Shown: positions 1 through 10,965 of the stretch, one piece after another
Position numbering within the stretch: position 1 is the first letter of the stretch
Layout of the letters: every line of letters begins with the position of its first letter
Assembly (NCBI GenBank): GCA_022393335.1
Contig: JAJEKB010020594.1
Coordinates: 203,213-267,212, forward strand
Origin: Macrotrachela quadricornifera
Taxonomy: Eukaryota > Rotifera > Eurotatoria > Philodinida > Philodinidae
Direction of reading: 5' to 3'
Length of the DNA: 64,000 bases
Program-made: the position numbers and the translations under genes
Notes under the pieces: model-generated
Seen by the model: the letters and a program-made list of their open reading frames with translations, nothing else
Told to the model about the DNA's origin: nothing
Databases searched by the model: none

Positions 1-1011
1 CATAAATGAAATCGTATATGTTCGCTTTTGAAACGGCCAATGAATGAGTTGTATAAGGCTCTTCTTTAATTCTTGACGAAAAACAGTGCCCGTTAAAGTA
101 TACAAATAGAAGCTACACATGTGCGGAATATTGCCCACACCAGCAACAATCTGATTAGCCAAACGTTCATAAGCGAGACGCAATATACTTTTGGTAATAT
201 TAACTGTAATTGATGCATATGTTTGATAGATGGGAAATACAATTGTTGTCACAATAATCACAAAAACTTGAACTGTCAACATACGAATTAATTCTCTATC
301 CGATCTTCGGAGCAAATATCTATTAATCGGAAGTATAGCTCTAACTTTTTGTCGATGTCGACTAATATTAATCAATGCCAATGTACCAAATATAAACATA
401 AAAATACAAGGAAATACTGAATATAACAGTGCATGAAATAATGCAAAGAACAAACGATAGTTCGTATTTGAAACTTTACATATATATGCATTTGGATTAG
501 ATAAATCATTATTTACTCCAATATTATAATAAAACAATGTGTGACTATAAAGAAAATACATAATCAATGTTGTACAAAGAATAATTCGTTTAGTTATTTT
601 CGATGAATTGAACCGATTTCGCTGGATTTCACTAATAATTGTGCTTAGATAACGATCGAGACATGCTAATGTAATTAACCACATTGAAAGAGAACGTGTT
701 GCATTAAATATAAAATATTCCATCTTACATATAATTACATGAACATTCGCTGGATCAATTTGAAATCCACCAGATATAACTCTAATTGGCATTATAATCA
801 ATACAATAAATAAATTACTATATGATGAAGCAAGAAAATACAAAGAACATGTATGTTTACGAATTTTTGGTCGAGTAAAAACAACTAGATTAAGTACTTG
901 ACCAACTAAACCTGCTGGAATATTCACGGCAGCCAAACAAATAACAATTAGTGTAGTAGCTTGGTTTATTTCATTAATATTTTCCATCGGAGAGGATCTA
1001 TTCATAGACAT
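1..1011 (-). CDS. Rhodopsin-like 7TM receptor, 3' end cut by window edge
   Basis: An open frame of 337 codons starts at the ATG whose first base is 1011 and is still open at base 1, so the C-terminal tail lies outside. It reads as a class A G-protein-coupled receptor. TM1 is at about residues 20-45, TM2 57-77, TM3 95-117, then a perfect DRY motif (D119 R120 Y121); TM4 143-160, TM5 187-217, TM6 243-265, TM7 285-312, followed by a basic helix-8-like tail. C95 at the start of TM3 and C178 in the second extracellular loop are placed for the conserved disulfide. The short N-terminus has NRS and no signal peptide. No intron is needed. The TM7 NPxxY motif is not recognisable (NIPHMCSFYLY instead). 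It is probably a plasma-membrane orphan receptor of the large lineage-specific rotifer set; the ligand cannot be inferred. Confidence 0.85.
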   Translation of the reverse strand, partial: MSMNRSSPMENINEINQATTLIVICLAAVNIPAGLVGQVLNLVVFTRPKIRKHTCSLYFLASSYSNLFIVLIIMPIRVISGGFQIDPANVHVIICKMEYFIFNATRSLSMWLITLACLDRYLSTIISEIQRNRFNSSKITKRIILCTTLIMYFLYSHTLFYYNIGVNNDLSNPNAYICKVSNTNYRLFFALFHALLYSVFPCIFMFIFGTLALINISRHRQKVRAILPINRYLLRRSDRELIRMLTVQVFVIIVTTIVFPIYQTYASITVNITKSILRLAYERLANQIVAGVGNIPHMCSFYLYTLTGTVFRQELKKSLIQLIHWPFQKRTYTISFM

Positions 1012-2195
1012 TATTCTTATGTGTTTTTTCAACTAAAAAATTTTATTATTTTCCTTGTTTTTCTCTCATTTGCATATGTAACGTTTTGTTCTAGTGAATT
1101 ATCTGAAAATAATTAAAATCTTTGCATCCCTAATGAAAGATCTAACCAATTTGTCACTATCCTACCTGTTCGAATTAGATTTATTCGGTGTTATATCATG
1201 TATGCATACTTCATTTCTTCATCGTAATAAAGAAGAAAGATGTTAAAGGATTCAATGAATACGAAGAGAAAAATCACTTGTGATGATCCTTTTTGAGAAA
1301 GAAATTGATCTGAAAAATCGAAACACTCACGCCATATACATTTGTCTTTTTTCTATTGCAATAAATCTAAACCTATGACAAATATCGAAATGTGTATCAT
1401 TTGAAAACGAAAAGAAAATAGCGTAGTAATGAGTATAACTGTAAATAGAAGATCAAAAATAAGTTGAGAAAATAACTCGACTCCATTTTCTAATTAAAAA
1501 GATCATTTTCACATTTGTAAAATAACCTTACTGAAAAGTATTTTTGCTTACTCGAGAACAATTCCATTATTTGGTTTTTGTTTAATGATAAACAGAAATA
1601 TGACAAATTTTAGAGAATCAAGAGGAATAAATTACAAAAAGTAGCACTCATTTTCCTTTGTCTATATCAATCAATTCATTGACATTTTATCAAAAAATGA
1701 AATTTCTGATGGCTTTATATTTTGCTAACCAACAGTTTTGTTTAAATGTGTTTTTAAAATTTAATTGAAAAGATGTTCAAATGAGTCAAATGAGAAGAAG
1801 AAGAAGAATTTCAAGTATTCCATATGAATGTTCGTTATTAATTCTCATTTATATTCCAGTCGGATACATCACATCTTCTATCTATTCTCTGCAGTGAGAC
1901 AAACACTATTCTCGAGAGGATCTGTCTAAAACATTTGAAGAAATTTTGATGAAAAAGAAGAAAGTCACTTCGAAGAAGCTGATGGATGTTTGTTTGTGGA
2001 GAGGAAACAATGTTTTCTCAATCGTTTTAATTTCACGTTGGAGATTGAACAGAGGAAATTTCTAAAAGAAAAACTCTTCATCTTCTAATACTATATATTA
2101 TAATAGAATGAGAAAAAATTAATTATTCCATTAACGCATGGTTTCATATCACTTATAAATACATCATTTACAACGACACAAAATATAACATGTAT
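1012..2195. other. Intergenic, AT-rich
   Basis: I see no convincing coding block, RNA gene or structured repeat here. The first ~100 bases should contain the promoter and 5' UTR of the leftward receptor gene, but no clear TATA box or initiator stands out. Confidence 0.5.
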
Positions 2196-2547
2196 TTATA
2201 TTTTCATTCGCACATTTATCACATAAGTATTTTTTTCACCTTCGCGATTGATCAAAGTTTCTGCTAAATGAGTATTATCGAGAGCAATATTCGGATAACG
2301 AATTTGTTTGATGTCATCAATATCTTGTCGATCATCGAGTAATGCTTGAAAAAGATTTTCTTATGATAATTTTATTTCAATAAGAAAAAACATATCGTTC
2401 AAAGTTAGTTACCAATCAAATTGAATGCGAGTACGAAAATGTCGAGTAGATTGTGTGTAGATATACACTACCATAAAGAAAAATATCACACCTATTAATT
2501 ACTGGAAGAATACGACAGATAAAATCCTCAGTGAATATTTGAACCGA
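2196..2547 (-). pseudogene. Two decayed exons of an unrecognised gene
   Basis: Two exon-like blocks on the minus strand lie too short for normal gene calling. The 3' block (2359-2196) is preceded by an AG acceptor and reads 54 codons to a TAA with ordinary protein composition: LFQALLDDRQDIDDIKQIRY, then an acidic and hydrophilic stretch ending in NVRMKI. The 5' block (2547-2416) is open for 43 codons (contains EDFICRILPVINRC) but meets a TGA three bases before its GT donor at 2412. The frames across the 2412-2360 intron do not match cleanly, so I read it as a decayed gene end. No family is recognised, and real exons with a different donor remain possible. Confidence 0.35.
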
Positions 2548-3631
2548 TTAAAATTTGAAAATCGCATGAGTATAATCATAAAAATTATCAATTGAATTAT
2601 TCTAAAACTAAACTAAGATTCTAGTCAATCATTAGAATTGAGAATAGAATTATCGAAAAGGACCTAATTTTAATCTATTTATCAGTATTTTCTACAGTCC
2701 TGCACGGACACAACTTTTTGCACCCTCACATTTTCGAATAGCTCGTTTTTGTTTAATTTACGAATGGTAATTCGAATAAGTTTTTAACTGGAGAAATAGT
2801 TTCATTTTAAAATTTAAAGAAAAAAAAGGACATGATGAAAAGAAATCAGAATTGATGGAAAGCGTTCAATGCAATAAGATAATATTAATTTTCTTTCTTA
2901 TTAAATGAGTGACGACAATGAATTACGTAGTCTTTATTATTAGTTTTATCAATTTTTCAGGACTTACTGCAAGTTACACCTTTCATTTCTCTTTATGAGA
3001 TTATTTCTCGTCGAAATTTTTATAAAAAAGCAACTTGAACTGTTTTTTCATAAGAATTCTTTGAAAATTACCTTGATATAGGCTTCGTATAGTTTCAGAT
3101 TGATAGTTCACTTATCAGAGGTCATCTGTGCGATTCACTTTAATACTAAATACCTATAGAATATTTATGTGGCGCCCATATGTGAGGGATTTGTTCTGTA
3201 TCGGTTTGTAATCACTGAATCAGAGAAAGCGCGAAGGAATCAATCTTTGTAGCAACATTCCTATCAAAACGGCAGAGAGATAGAGAGAGCAAAATCTATA
3301 ATTGTAGAAAATATTAACCACATTTTTGAAAAACAGGAAAAGATTCTGTCTCCAACCCGCCGATCGCGCTATCTCTATTTTTAGAAAGATACTTATCATT
3401 TTCAAAAGAAAAACCTATATAGACGAATGAACAAAGTGTAATAGACAGAAATTCAGTTAAATATCACTTATAGTCAGTTTTTCTCTTAATATCATTACAT
3501 TTGCTAACATATTCCATACATTGACTATGTTGAATACAAGCTAAAAATAGAAATGAAATTGTTAAATGGTAACTAGCTTAATAATTTCATGTAGATTTAT
3601 CAAAATATCAATACGAATTGAATATAAAAAA
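2548..3631. other. Intergenic, AT-rich
   Basis: No supported gene. A 61-codon frame at 3220-3405 (minus) has no recognisable motif and low-complexity hydrophobic composition, so it is not called. Confidence 0.5.
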
Positions 3632-3883
3632 CTATATACTACACATCGATTCTAATTGATTTTCAACCGATTGTATTTTTGGTGATAAAGTAAATGGCGA
3701 CATTCGACTTAGATTTTGTTCAGAGAAACAACTGACAAAATAATATTCAAGAGCTCGATGTGACAATAAATCTTTAAGTTGAATATCCTGTTTTCCATTT
3801 TGTTTAAATTCTGGTAAATATGTTCAGACTCGTTCAACGCATATGGTCAAAGCTGTTTTGTTGAAATGAATGTTTTTAATCAT
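3632..3883 (-). pseudogene. Unrecognised gene remnant with one nonsense codon
   Basis: From an ATG at 3883 the minus strand reads 84 codons to a TAG at 3634-3632, interrupted only by a single TGA at 3826-3824 (codon 20). The residues on both sides have clearly protein-like composition and stay in one frame (CVERV before the stop; TYLPEFKQNG, LKDLLSHRALEYYFVSCF after). A CAA or CGA to TGA change would explain the break. Alternatively this is one exon of a larger gene whose donor lies before the TGA. No family is recognised. It lies head-to-head with the ARF-like gene, 270 bases away. Confidence 0.4.
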
Positions 3884-4153
3884 AATAAACTTAGAGAAAA
3901 GTATCTCTAAATTTACTAAACATTTAAATATTGATCGTTCATGTTGGTATTCTCAAGTATCATCCGATTTTTCTGAGCAAAAGTAATACGATTACATTTG
4001 AACAGTGTTCGTCTGTTGTGTAATACCATGTAAAAATAATTACGTTATGATTGTGCAATTCTTGCCACGTATGCAAAACAAATGTATATAACATTTCTTT
4101 TATTGACATATGACTATCAAACATCACAAAAGATACATTTTATAGAAAAATAA

Positions 4154-4900
4154 ATGAATTCAGCAGCGAAGAAACCATCATCGGTGCTTATAGTTGGACC
4201 TTATGGAGCTGGTACGTATATATATTCATCACTTGATATCCAAACAATTGTTCTAATTTGTCTTCTTTTTTATTTAGGTAAAAAAACAATTCTCTATACG
4301 GCAAAACATGGTCAAAGCGCTGAAATAATGCCATTAATCGGTGTCGATTTCGAAAAACTAACTATAAATGAAACTCCTCTGATGATATGGAGTATTGGTG
4401 GCCGTTCAGCATATCGTCCTCTTCTGGTACAACACTACAAACGAATGTCCGCATTTATTTTTGTTCTCGATTCAAGTGATCATGAAAGAATCGATAACAC
4501 ACGTGAACAACTCCATCACCTGACAAAGGATGAGAACTTTGGAGGAAAACCTATTCTTATCTTCGCTAATAAACAAGATTTACCCAATACAATGGATAGT
4601 GAGCAAATTCGAGATAAACTTGAGTTAGAAAAATTGAATAAAAATATCAAATGGCATATACAACCAGCATCTGCTACGAAAAATCAAGGTCTTCAACAAG
4701 GTTTAGAATGGTTGATGAATGCTATACAAGAAAAAAATGATCTCACAAAACCGATTGTCGAAACATTTAATGATACAATCGTCATGAAAAATGATTTCTT
4801 CTCGAAATTTAATTTAGCTCAAATTAAAGTGATCGCGAGGAAATTTTTTTCCGTATCGTTTTCATCTATACAATCTGTAATAAAACTTGTAGATATTTAA
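4154..4900 (+). CDS. Divergent ARF/ARL-family small GTPase, one 66-nt intron
   Basis: Two exons, 4154-4211 and 4278-4900, separated by a 66-nt GT..AG intron (4212-4277) that is in frame and stop-free; splicing gives 226 residues. Joining restores the P-loop GPYGAGKKT (15-23), otherwise interrupted by 22 residues. The guanine-specificity motif NKQD (117-120) and SAT (151-153) are intact, typical of ARF/ARL proteins. Two hallmark residues are changed: the switch I threonine of the usual PTIG is leucine (PLIG, 38-41), and the Walker B aspartate of D-x-G-G-Q is serine (SIGGR, 58-62), so magnesium coordination and hydrolysis may be weak or lost. Gly2, the usual myristoylation site, is absent. A ~55-residue C-terminal extension follows the GTPase fold. 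It is presumably a cytosolic nucleotide-binding regulator; exact subfamily unknown. Confidence 0.8.
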   Translation: MNSAAKKPSSVLIVGPYGAGTYIYSSLDIQTIVLICLLFYLGKKTILYTAKHGQSAEIMPLIGVDFEKLTINETPLMIWSIGGRSAYRPLLVQHYKRMSAFIFVLDSSDHERIDNTREQLHHLTKDENFGGKPILIFANKQDLPNTMDSEQIRDKLELEKLNKNIKWHIQPASATKNQGLQQGLEWLMNAIQEKNDLTKPIVETFNDTIVMKNDFFSKFNLAQIKVIARKFFSVSFSSIQSVIKLVDI

Positions 4901-5514
4901 TTCACTTTGGTTCTGAAATAAAATATATAACTAACAACTATGAAAGAATGATTCTATTTTAAAAACAAATATGTCTCACTATGATTAGAAAATGAAAAAA
5001 ATATTGACATGAGTAATGTGATCATGGATCCAAACATCTTCAGCGAATAAGCAATCATCGTTCGTCTCGATGAACTAGTATAAATAGAAGAAATGAATTG
5101 ATTTCAAAGTAAATATTATTGGCACAAACGTCGGTTAGTTACTCCTTTACATTTTTCGATCTTATTATATTTGTTTAGTTTTAGCTGCAATTTGAATTGG
5201 AAACAATTGTGATCATGCTCAGGTAATAGCTTTTGAAACACACAGTTCATCCAGACAAAAAACAAAAATAAGAAGATATTTTCTATCTCCTGCATAGTTT
5301 TATATGGCTATTGTGGTTGACATTTTGCTGCTGGCATATTTTGGCCTTGATTAAAAGCAAAACATGGATGCTAGTCGATTCTTTGAACTTACAGAGAAAT
5401 GTGCCATCAATTAATAAAGGTATCTTGAAATTCTTTCTTTTTTCTGATAGCCTACATCTTACGCAATATCTCTTGAATAAATTTTAACTAAACAAAAATT
5501 TCGGAGCAAAATTC
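4901..5514. other. Intergenic between GTPase and cysteine-rich gene copy
   Basis: AATAAA at about 4918-4923, some 20 bases past the GTPase stop codon, is a good poly(A) signal. The rest shows no supported coding block; 5' exons of the following cysteine-rich copy would be expected here but cannot be identified. Confidence 0.45.
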
Positions 5515-5529
5515 GTGATTGGGTGGTCA

Positions 5530-6426
5530 TTTGTCAAGATGTTTTCGGGTCCTAATTGTATTGATCCTATGAAAAATCGAGAAGAAACTGACATCGATTG
5601 TGGTGGTATCAAATATCCCAAATGTGACAATGCAATGATATGCAAAGAAGATTGTGATTGCATCAGCAATAGTTATGAAAACAAAAAATGTGTTCGTATA
5701 TGTCTCATTTTTCTCATTGACATATTCTTACAAGTTCTCTCGTTGTGCAGCATTTCAATCATGTGACGCCAATATCAAAAATCAAGACGAGACAGATATC
5801 GATTGTGGTGGAATGAAGTGTCCAAAATGTCGAGTTAAGATGAAATGTCATGATGATTGTGATTGTATCAGTAGTACTTGTAAAAACAATATATGTTTTC
5901 GTGAGTATTCATACAGCGTCTCAATCGATCATTATTAGTATGTAATATCTCATAATCACCATATCCGAAAGATTTCAGCTGTAGCTTAGAGAAATGCTGA
6001 ATCTAACTTTGATTTCTTTCAACTCTAGCAGTGAAATTCTCGACAATGTCAAATACAACTTCAGTAACTACGATTATGAGCTCAGAAACTGAGACTAACG
6101 CCCTACTTTCATCCAGTGAAACTTCGGTAACCACGACGATTGCATTAGAAATGTCAAGCACTGACTCGGAAATTAAGACTGAAACCTTACTCTCATCAAA
6201 TAAAGCCTCAGAAATCTCGACTATATCGTTGCCTCTATCGAGCACAACTTCAGATATTGTTCCAGTCACTTCAACAACTGGTAATTGTGATATTTCTCTT
6301 TTCTCTGAGTCTGATTCAGAGTATCTCTTTTTTTCGTATCTCACAGTGAGCGCTATTTGTCCATGGAAATCGATTACATGGAAAGGTTACATCTGGTGTC
6401 TTCAAAATGATGCAATCACTGATTGA
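5530..6426 (+). pseudogene. Cysteine-rich/mucin-like surface protein, decayed copy
   Basis: Exon-by-exon remnant of a rotifer surface-protein type. The first unit (to 5695) carries ETDIDCGG with about six cysteines; a 55-nt intron (5696-5750) follows; the second unit (5751-5900) repeats DETDIDCGGMKCPKC; after an intron (5901-6028) comes a Ser/Thr-rich mucin-like stretch (to 6280) suited to O-glycosylation. A further 66-nt intron (6281-6346) leads to a short tail ending at TGA 6424-6426. The AG expected before the first unit, present in the sister copy at about 8166, is changed to CGG here, and no signal peptide exon or in-frame downstream domain is found. It faces the intact-looking copy at 7226-8165 and its first two units match it closely in inverted orientation, introns included. 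Confidence 0.6.
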
Positions 6427-6429
6427 GGT

Positions 6430-7140
6430 ATGTTTTATTCTTATTCACTAAATATAAGGCTATAATATCGATTTCTATATAAGACTGAATAGTTTTTCGA
6501 CCAGTAATGTTTGGGTTGATCAGAAAGGTTTCTTGCATCTCCAAGTGATCAATACGTCGGATGTTTGGACAAGTGCTGCATTGTAAACGGCAAATCGGTT
6601 CACTTTTGGTACTTTTCAATGGCAAATAGAAGGACAATTGGATATTTTGGATCCGAAAGTCATTTTGAGTTTAGGCACACGCAGACTACCGGTTGAAGGC
6701 AATCATGGATCAAATCAGATCAATATTGATTTCTCTCGATGAAGTGAAAATACATCGATGGCGCCGAATCTATTTTACAGTGTTTCGTTGGCATCGATCA
6801 ATGATAGAAAGAATGCATCCATCAAATCATCTGGTCATCGGTGTCAGTAACCTTCAAGTCTCTTCGTGAATTTCGGAATGATGACACTAACTTATTTCAA
6901 TCATGGCAAACATCATTCACCTTTGCAACGGTTGTGCCTCAAATGGAAGCACTGATTCATGTTAATTTATGGATTTTCCGTTCTGGCCCGAGTGATTTCT
7001 CTCCAGTTGATGGTACACAAGTTGAAGTGATTATTCATGATTCTACATATACTAATCAACTAATACGATGCATCTCCTCAACCATTATATGCGAAACTTT
7101 GTTTTCGTTAACCTTAGCTTTTAACTATTAGTTCTCCTCT
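6430..7140 (+). pseudogene. Decayed downstream coding sequence
   Basis: Scattered protein-like frames follow the mucin-like copy on the same strand, broken by stops and frameshifts: one around 6655-6740, and an open piece at 6841-7131 with ordinary composition (for example LIHVNLWIFRSGPSDFSP). They are probably the remains of the C-terminal domains of the 5530-6426 gene. No domain can be named, and the boundaries are uncertain. Confidence 0.3.
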
Positions 7141-7163
7141 ATGTTATATCGAAAGCAGACCCA

Positions 7164-7169
7164 TTTATT
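7164..7169 (-). terminator. Poly(A) signal AATAAA (minus strand)
   Basis: TTTATT on the plus strand gives AATAAA on the minus strand, about 57 bases past the stop of the leftward cysteine-rich gene and the only such hexamer close to it. Confidence 0.4.
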
Positions 7170-7225
7170 GATGTAAAAAAAAGATTAAATAATAAAACTG
7201 AAAACGTAGAAAAAGAAGAGATAAA

Positions 7226-8165
7226 TTATTCGTCTTCAGGACAAAAATCAGTTCCTTCATGTGCACAAACGCGTAAGGCAATATCATTAATGACAATATC
7301 GTTTCCACTGCCACCTGGAGCCTCAGAAATCATTAATAATACCACTGTACTACTTGGCGCTGTGAATGAAAGACCATACTTGTTCCATTTCAAACTAGTC
7401 TGTACTGGAATCTCTCCTGATTTTAATTGGGCAAGTAATTGATTTCCAATTGTTGGACTTCGAACTTTAAATCGAACATTTGGTTTAATGACATCAGCTG
7501 CCTTCAAAATATTAGCCAAGTAAACAGAAAATTCATAGCGTAATCCCATATAGAGATTACGGACGATACCATTATAAAATTGACCCGATTGAAAGTTGGC
7601 ATTCACTAACAACATATAACCACCGATATCCTCTGTATGATCTGTTGCATTCGTATGCCATGCATAATTGTTATGGTTATAGATTGAATTGATAAAACTA
7701 AAATGGCCATCCTCTTTCATCTTGATTCAAAATTTTGTCTTTACATGTTTCACCCGCTAAATCAAAACTCTTCCAAAATATGTCATCAAAACAATCATTT
7801 CATGGCAATGACGAACACATGTTTGGTTTCTGCAAACATCATTGAGACAATCAGAATTTTCTTTACACGTGTGTGCATCTACACATTTCGGACATTTCAT
7901 TCCACCACAATCGATATCTGTCTCGTCTTGATTTTTGATGTTGTTATCACAGGATTGAAATGCTGAACAACGAGAGAACTTGCAAGAATATGTCAATGAG
8001 AAAAATGAGACACATACGAACACATTTTTTGTTTTCATAACTATTGCTGATGCAATCACAATCTTCTTTGCATGCCATTGCATTGTCACATTTGGGATAT
8101 TTGATACCACCACAATCGATGTCAATTTTATCTCGGTTTTTGATATGATCCATACAATTGGGACC
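7226..8165 (-). CDS. Secreted/surface protein: two cysteine-rich units plus beta-sandwich-like domain
   Basis: Three exons are visible: 8165-8018 and 7962-7813, each encoding one cysteine-rich unit (IDIDCGG and ETDIDCGG with about six cysteines each), and 7713-7226 encoding a ~160-residue C-terminal domain that ends at a normal stop. The first intron (8017-7963, 55 nt) is clean; the second (7812-7714) uses a weaker donor, GTCATT. An AG acceptor at 8166-8167 implies a missing upstream exon, presumably with the signal peptide. The last domain has the pattern GRYEFS-type strand, PNVRF, LKWNKYGLSF and ISEAPGGSGNDIVINDIALR, known to me from bacterial and rotifer extracellular proteins and likely a carbohydrate- or ligand-binding beta-sandwich. 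Binding partner unknown. Confidence 0.6.
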
Positions 8166-8167
8166 TA

Positions 8168-9160
8168 AACATAGTGTTCGATAATGATCAAGTTCTATCT
8201 TTACGATTTGATCGGTGAAACTTATTTTTGAACGTGGGGCGTTGGATCATTCCAAGTAGTCCATCTGTTGTACTTTCGGATACCACTAAGAGTGTAGCAG
8301 TAGGTAAGTGTCAACTAACATATCCATATGTTACGAAAGAGACAACCAATTGAATGAGTGCATTATATGTTCAAAAAGGATTATTTAGACTTAGAGAGCA
8401 TTGTTCAAGGTTGGATTCTAGCTAAGTATAAACGAAGATATTATTTTTGTCGATCAATTAAATACGGAAATTCAATTAGAGAAGAAAGTCAAAATACATA
8501 TGTCATCTGCAAAACTATCAATGAATTCTGGGTATGAAAATGATGTCAACCTTTGCCTTCTATGTGTCCACTAAAGATGTTTGCAGGACCTCATATTACT
8601 CATGTCAATATTTTTATTTTCTTCTCTTGTTCAGACGTATCCATTTTCAGAATGGAACAAAGAAAGTAAAACTCATCTATATGTTTAATCTACGTATATG
8701 ATCAAAACAAGTTGATGACTTCTATCAAGTGCAGTGGTAAGATCTTATATTTGATTAATTGTATACAAGGAAATAAGATCTCTCTTATCCTCTGTTGTGA
8801 GGGTAGCTATATGCCCATAACGTTTTTTTAATTTAAAACTGTACTGTACACAATCTTAAAATATGACACATACTAGGCAGAGGCCGATCACATCATTTTA
8901 TGATGTGCTTATTTCTTTATCTTATATTTTCTGATATCAGGCTATTGACAAAAGTAAACAGATAGAAAAAAAATGCTTTCAAATGTTTTCATTTTGATTA
9001 GTATAAATTTGAATTTAAAATTTTGTGGAAGACTTTTTACCTACTCAAACAAAAAAGAATAGAAAAAAGTACATGCTGTGAAGTATAAACACACATAGTT
9101 CACTTTTTTTTACCTAAGAAGATTTTTCACACGTTAAGATATACAGCTTTTTGTAGTTCA
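8168..9160. other. Intergenic with a possible plus-strand exon
   Basis: A short protein-like plus-strand frame around 8236-8310 (contains IPSSPSVVLSDTTKSVAV) runs into GTAAGT and may be a relic exon of another Ser/Thr-rich protein. Nothing else is supported. The expected 5' exon of the cysteine-rich gene was not found. Confidence 0.3.
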
Positions 9161-9179
9161 AGATATTTTTCTCTAAACG

Positions 9180-9749
9180 TTTTACGCCATCATTTTTTGG
9201 CTGAACGGTTTCATCGACATCTTGCTAGATTCTTGATTTCTTTAGATAATTTACTTCATACTTTATTCGATCATCATGATTTACTCGTTGAATATACTTG
9301 GCATGTCATTCCATGTGTTGATCCCGATGGAACACGTCTTAATGAAGGATGGTTTGTGGGTCCGTTTACTGTTCGTAATTATGCGTGGCATATGTATTAT
9401 TATATCAACCAACCTTTGCCTGATATATTTCCTCAATTAGAGCGTTTGCCATTTTCAAAAGGATTATATTTAGCTAAAGGTGAATCTGAAGATCCCTGGT
9501 TGATACAATATACATCTGCTGATCCGGTAAAAGTTATTCGTGGTGGTGCTTATAACAGAAGTGCCGTATTTTCAATCATTTGCAATTACAGATGAAACAG
9601 TGATTCCAAATGTTACAAGACGCGATATACTTCTTCAAGAACAAGATAAACAGAATAAAATGAATGCTATTCTAATGGAACCCTCCTTGGAGAATAAATT
9701 TAATCATACCTTCATTGCTAGAATGATTAGACTGATTTTAGTCACATAG
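9180..9749 (+). pseudogene. M14-type zinc carboxypeptidase fragment, frameshifted
   Basis: The first part reads HRHLARFLISLDNLL then VEYTWHVIPCVDPDGTRLNE, matching the central core of M14-family metallocarboxypeptidases around the PxxNPDG-type segment; the wording is closest to bacterial-type members. The N-terminal HxxE zinc motif and the enzyme start are absent: upstream sequence has no ATG in frame and no coding look. Near 9540 the sense continues in another frame (LITEVPYFQS, VIPNVTRRDILLQEQ), showing a frameshift, and it stops at 9749 before the rest of the domain. It is truncated at both ends and presumably inactive. The long uninterrupted exon suggests an intron-poor, possibly horizontally acquired parent gene. 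Confidence 0.6.
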
Positions 9750-10139
9750 GTTTTCGGAAATGATTGTCTTGTTCATCTGTAAATAGTTGAGAACTAGAAT
9801 TGATTCGATACAACAATGTTTCAATAGCTAGTCTATAGTACTTCAAGGTGTTTTTTTTTTGCTAGCAAAGCTTTTATTGTTGATGAAAATGACAATACAG
9901 ACTAAAAAGGACAGAAAGGAAAGCGAAAACTAACTGTATTGTCGTACAATAAAGCTGGTGAAGTAACGAAGAGAAAATAAAAAGAGGAAGACACATGACA
10001 TTTGTCTTCTGTCTCGACGATTATGATGTTGATTTGTTTTGAATACAGTTGAGGTTGACATGAAGTGGTGTTTGATTTGAGTGAAGGTATCATAATTTAT
10101 GGTGTTTGTGATGTCTTCATCTTGGTTTCGTGTTGGTTG

Positions 10140-10430
10140 TGGACTTGTACATGAGAGAAAAGAAACAGCTGAATATAAAAAACGAATAAGCAAAAACATT
10201 GTTTCGGCTCCATATTCTATATGAAGTTGAAGGAAAGGAAAAGAAAAATAGCTGAATGACAGATATGAATCAGCAGTTTGGTTGTCTTCACTTTATATTA
10301 CATATGAAAGTGAAGGACAGGAAAAGTAAATAGCTGAATGTGATAACACGTACAAGCAAATTCTTTGACACAACTTCATATTGTATATAAGAATGAAGGA
10401 GAAGACAAAGAAATAGCTGAATGACAATAT
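10140..10430. repeat. Degenerate tandem repeat, ~83 bp period, four units
   Basis: The core AGCTGAAT, each time preceded by an A/G-rich block, starts at 10167, 10250, 10332 and 10415, spacing 83, 82 and 83 bases. Flanking sequence within units is only partly conserved, so the array is old. Confidence 0.65.
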
Positions 10431-10771
10431 AAGATTAAGCAAATTAGTTGACTTATTTCTTGTTATATATTAAGCAAACTCGCAGTATGCGATTCCGATA
10501 TAATAATTTTTGTATGCATTCTATTCACCCATCAATAGTCTACATACACGATGTTACTATTATATTGAAACGAAGGTGATTTCTTTTGCTTTTCTAAATT
10601 TGGTTGAATATTGCTTGAAGATGATTTTGCAATGTAATATCATTATTAGATGCCGCTGCTTGAATCGATTTTTATAATAGTGATATTGCATAATCTTTGA
10701 TTTTTGGTACATTGCTAATTTTGTGGATGTAATCAACTGATGCGTATATTGGTAAGCCGAGTGCAGCTCTA

Positions 10772-10965
10772 ACGAGGGAACCACCCAATGTGCTAAAAAG
10801 CTTTTTGACTGGGGGGTTCATGGTTCGATAGGGCATAGCTAGGTATGATATATCCTAGCTTGGTTCGTGCGGAAGTTGCTTCCAGGAAGAGTTATGAATT
10901 TTTTAAGTTATAAGTAGAATTCCCACTTTTACCGCTAAATTTTAGTTTTCTCATATAAAAAAAAG
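10772..10965. repeat. Left TIR of pogo-like element
   Basis: Inverted match to 13969-14160 over nearly the whole length, from ACGAGGGAACC to the A/T-rich inner end CATATAAAA. Confidence 0.85.

Noticed and set aside
6003..6344. 113-codon minus-strand frame (Val/Ser/Glu-rich)
   Set aside because: It is the antisense of the Ser/Thr-rich mucin-like exon; the sense frame joins cysteine-rich exons with proper introns.
7703..8168. Plus-strand frames opposite the cysteine-rich gene
   Set aside because: Antisense shadows of the two cysteine-rich exons.
10560..10784. 74-codon minus-strand frame running out of the left TIR of the pogo-like element
   Set aside because: It is in phase with the joined piggyBac C-terminus but lacks the expected cysteine-rich end; kept only as a point in the nesting finding.
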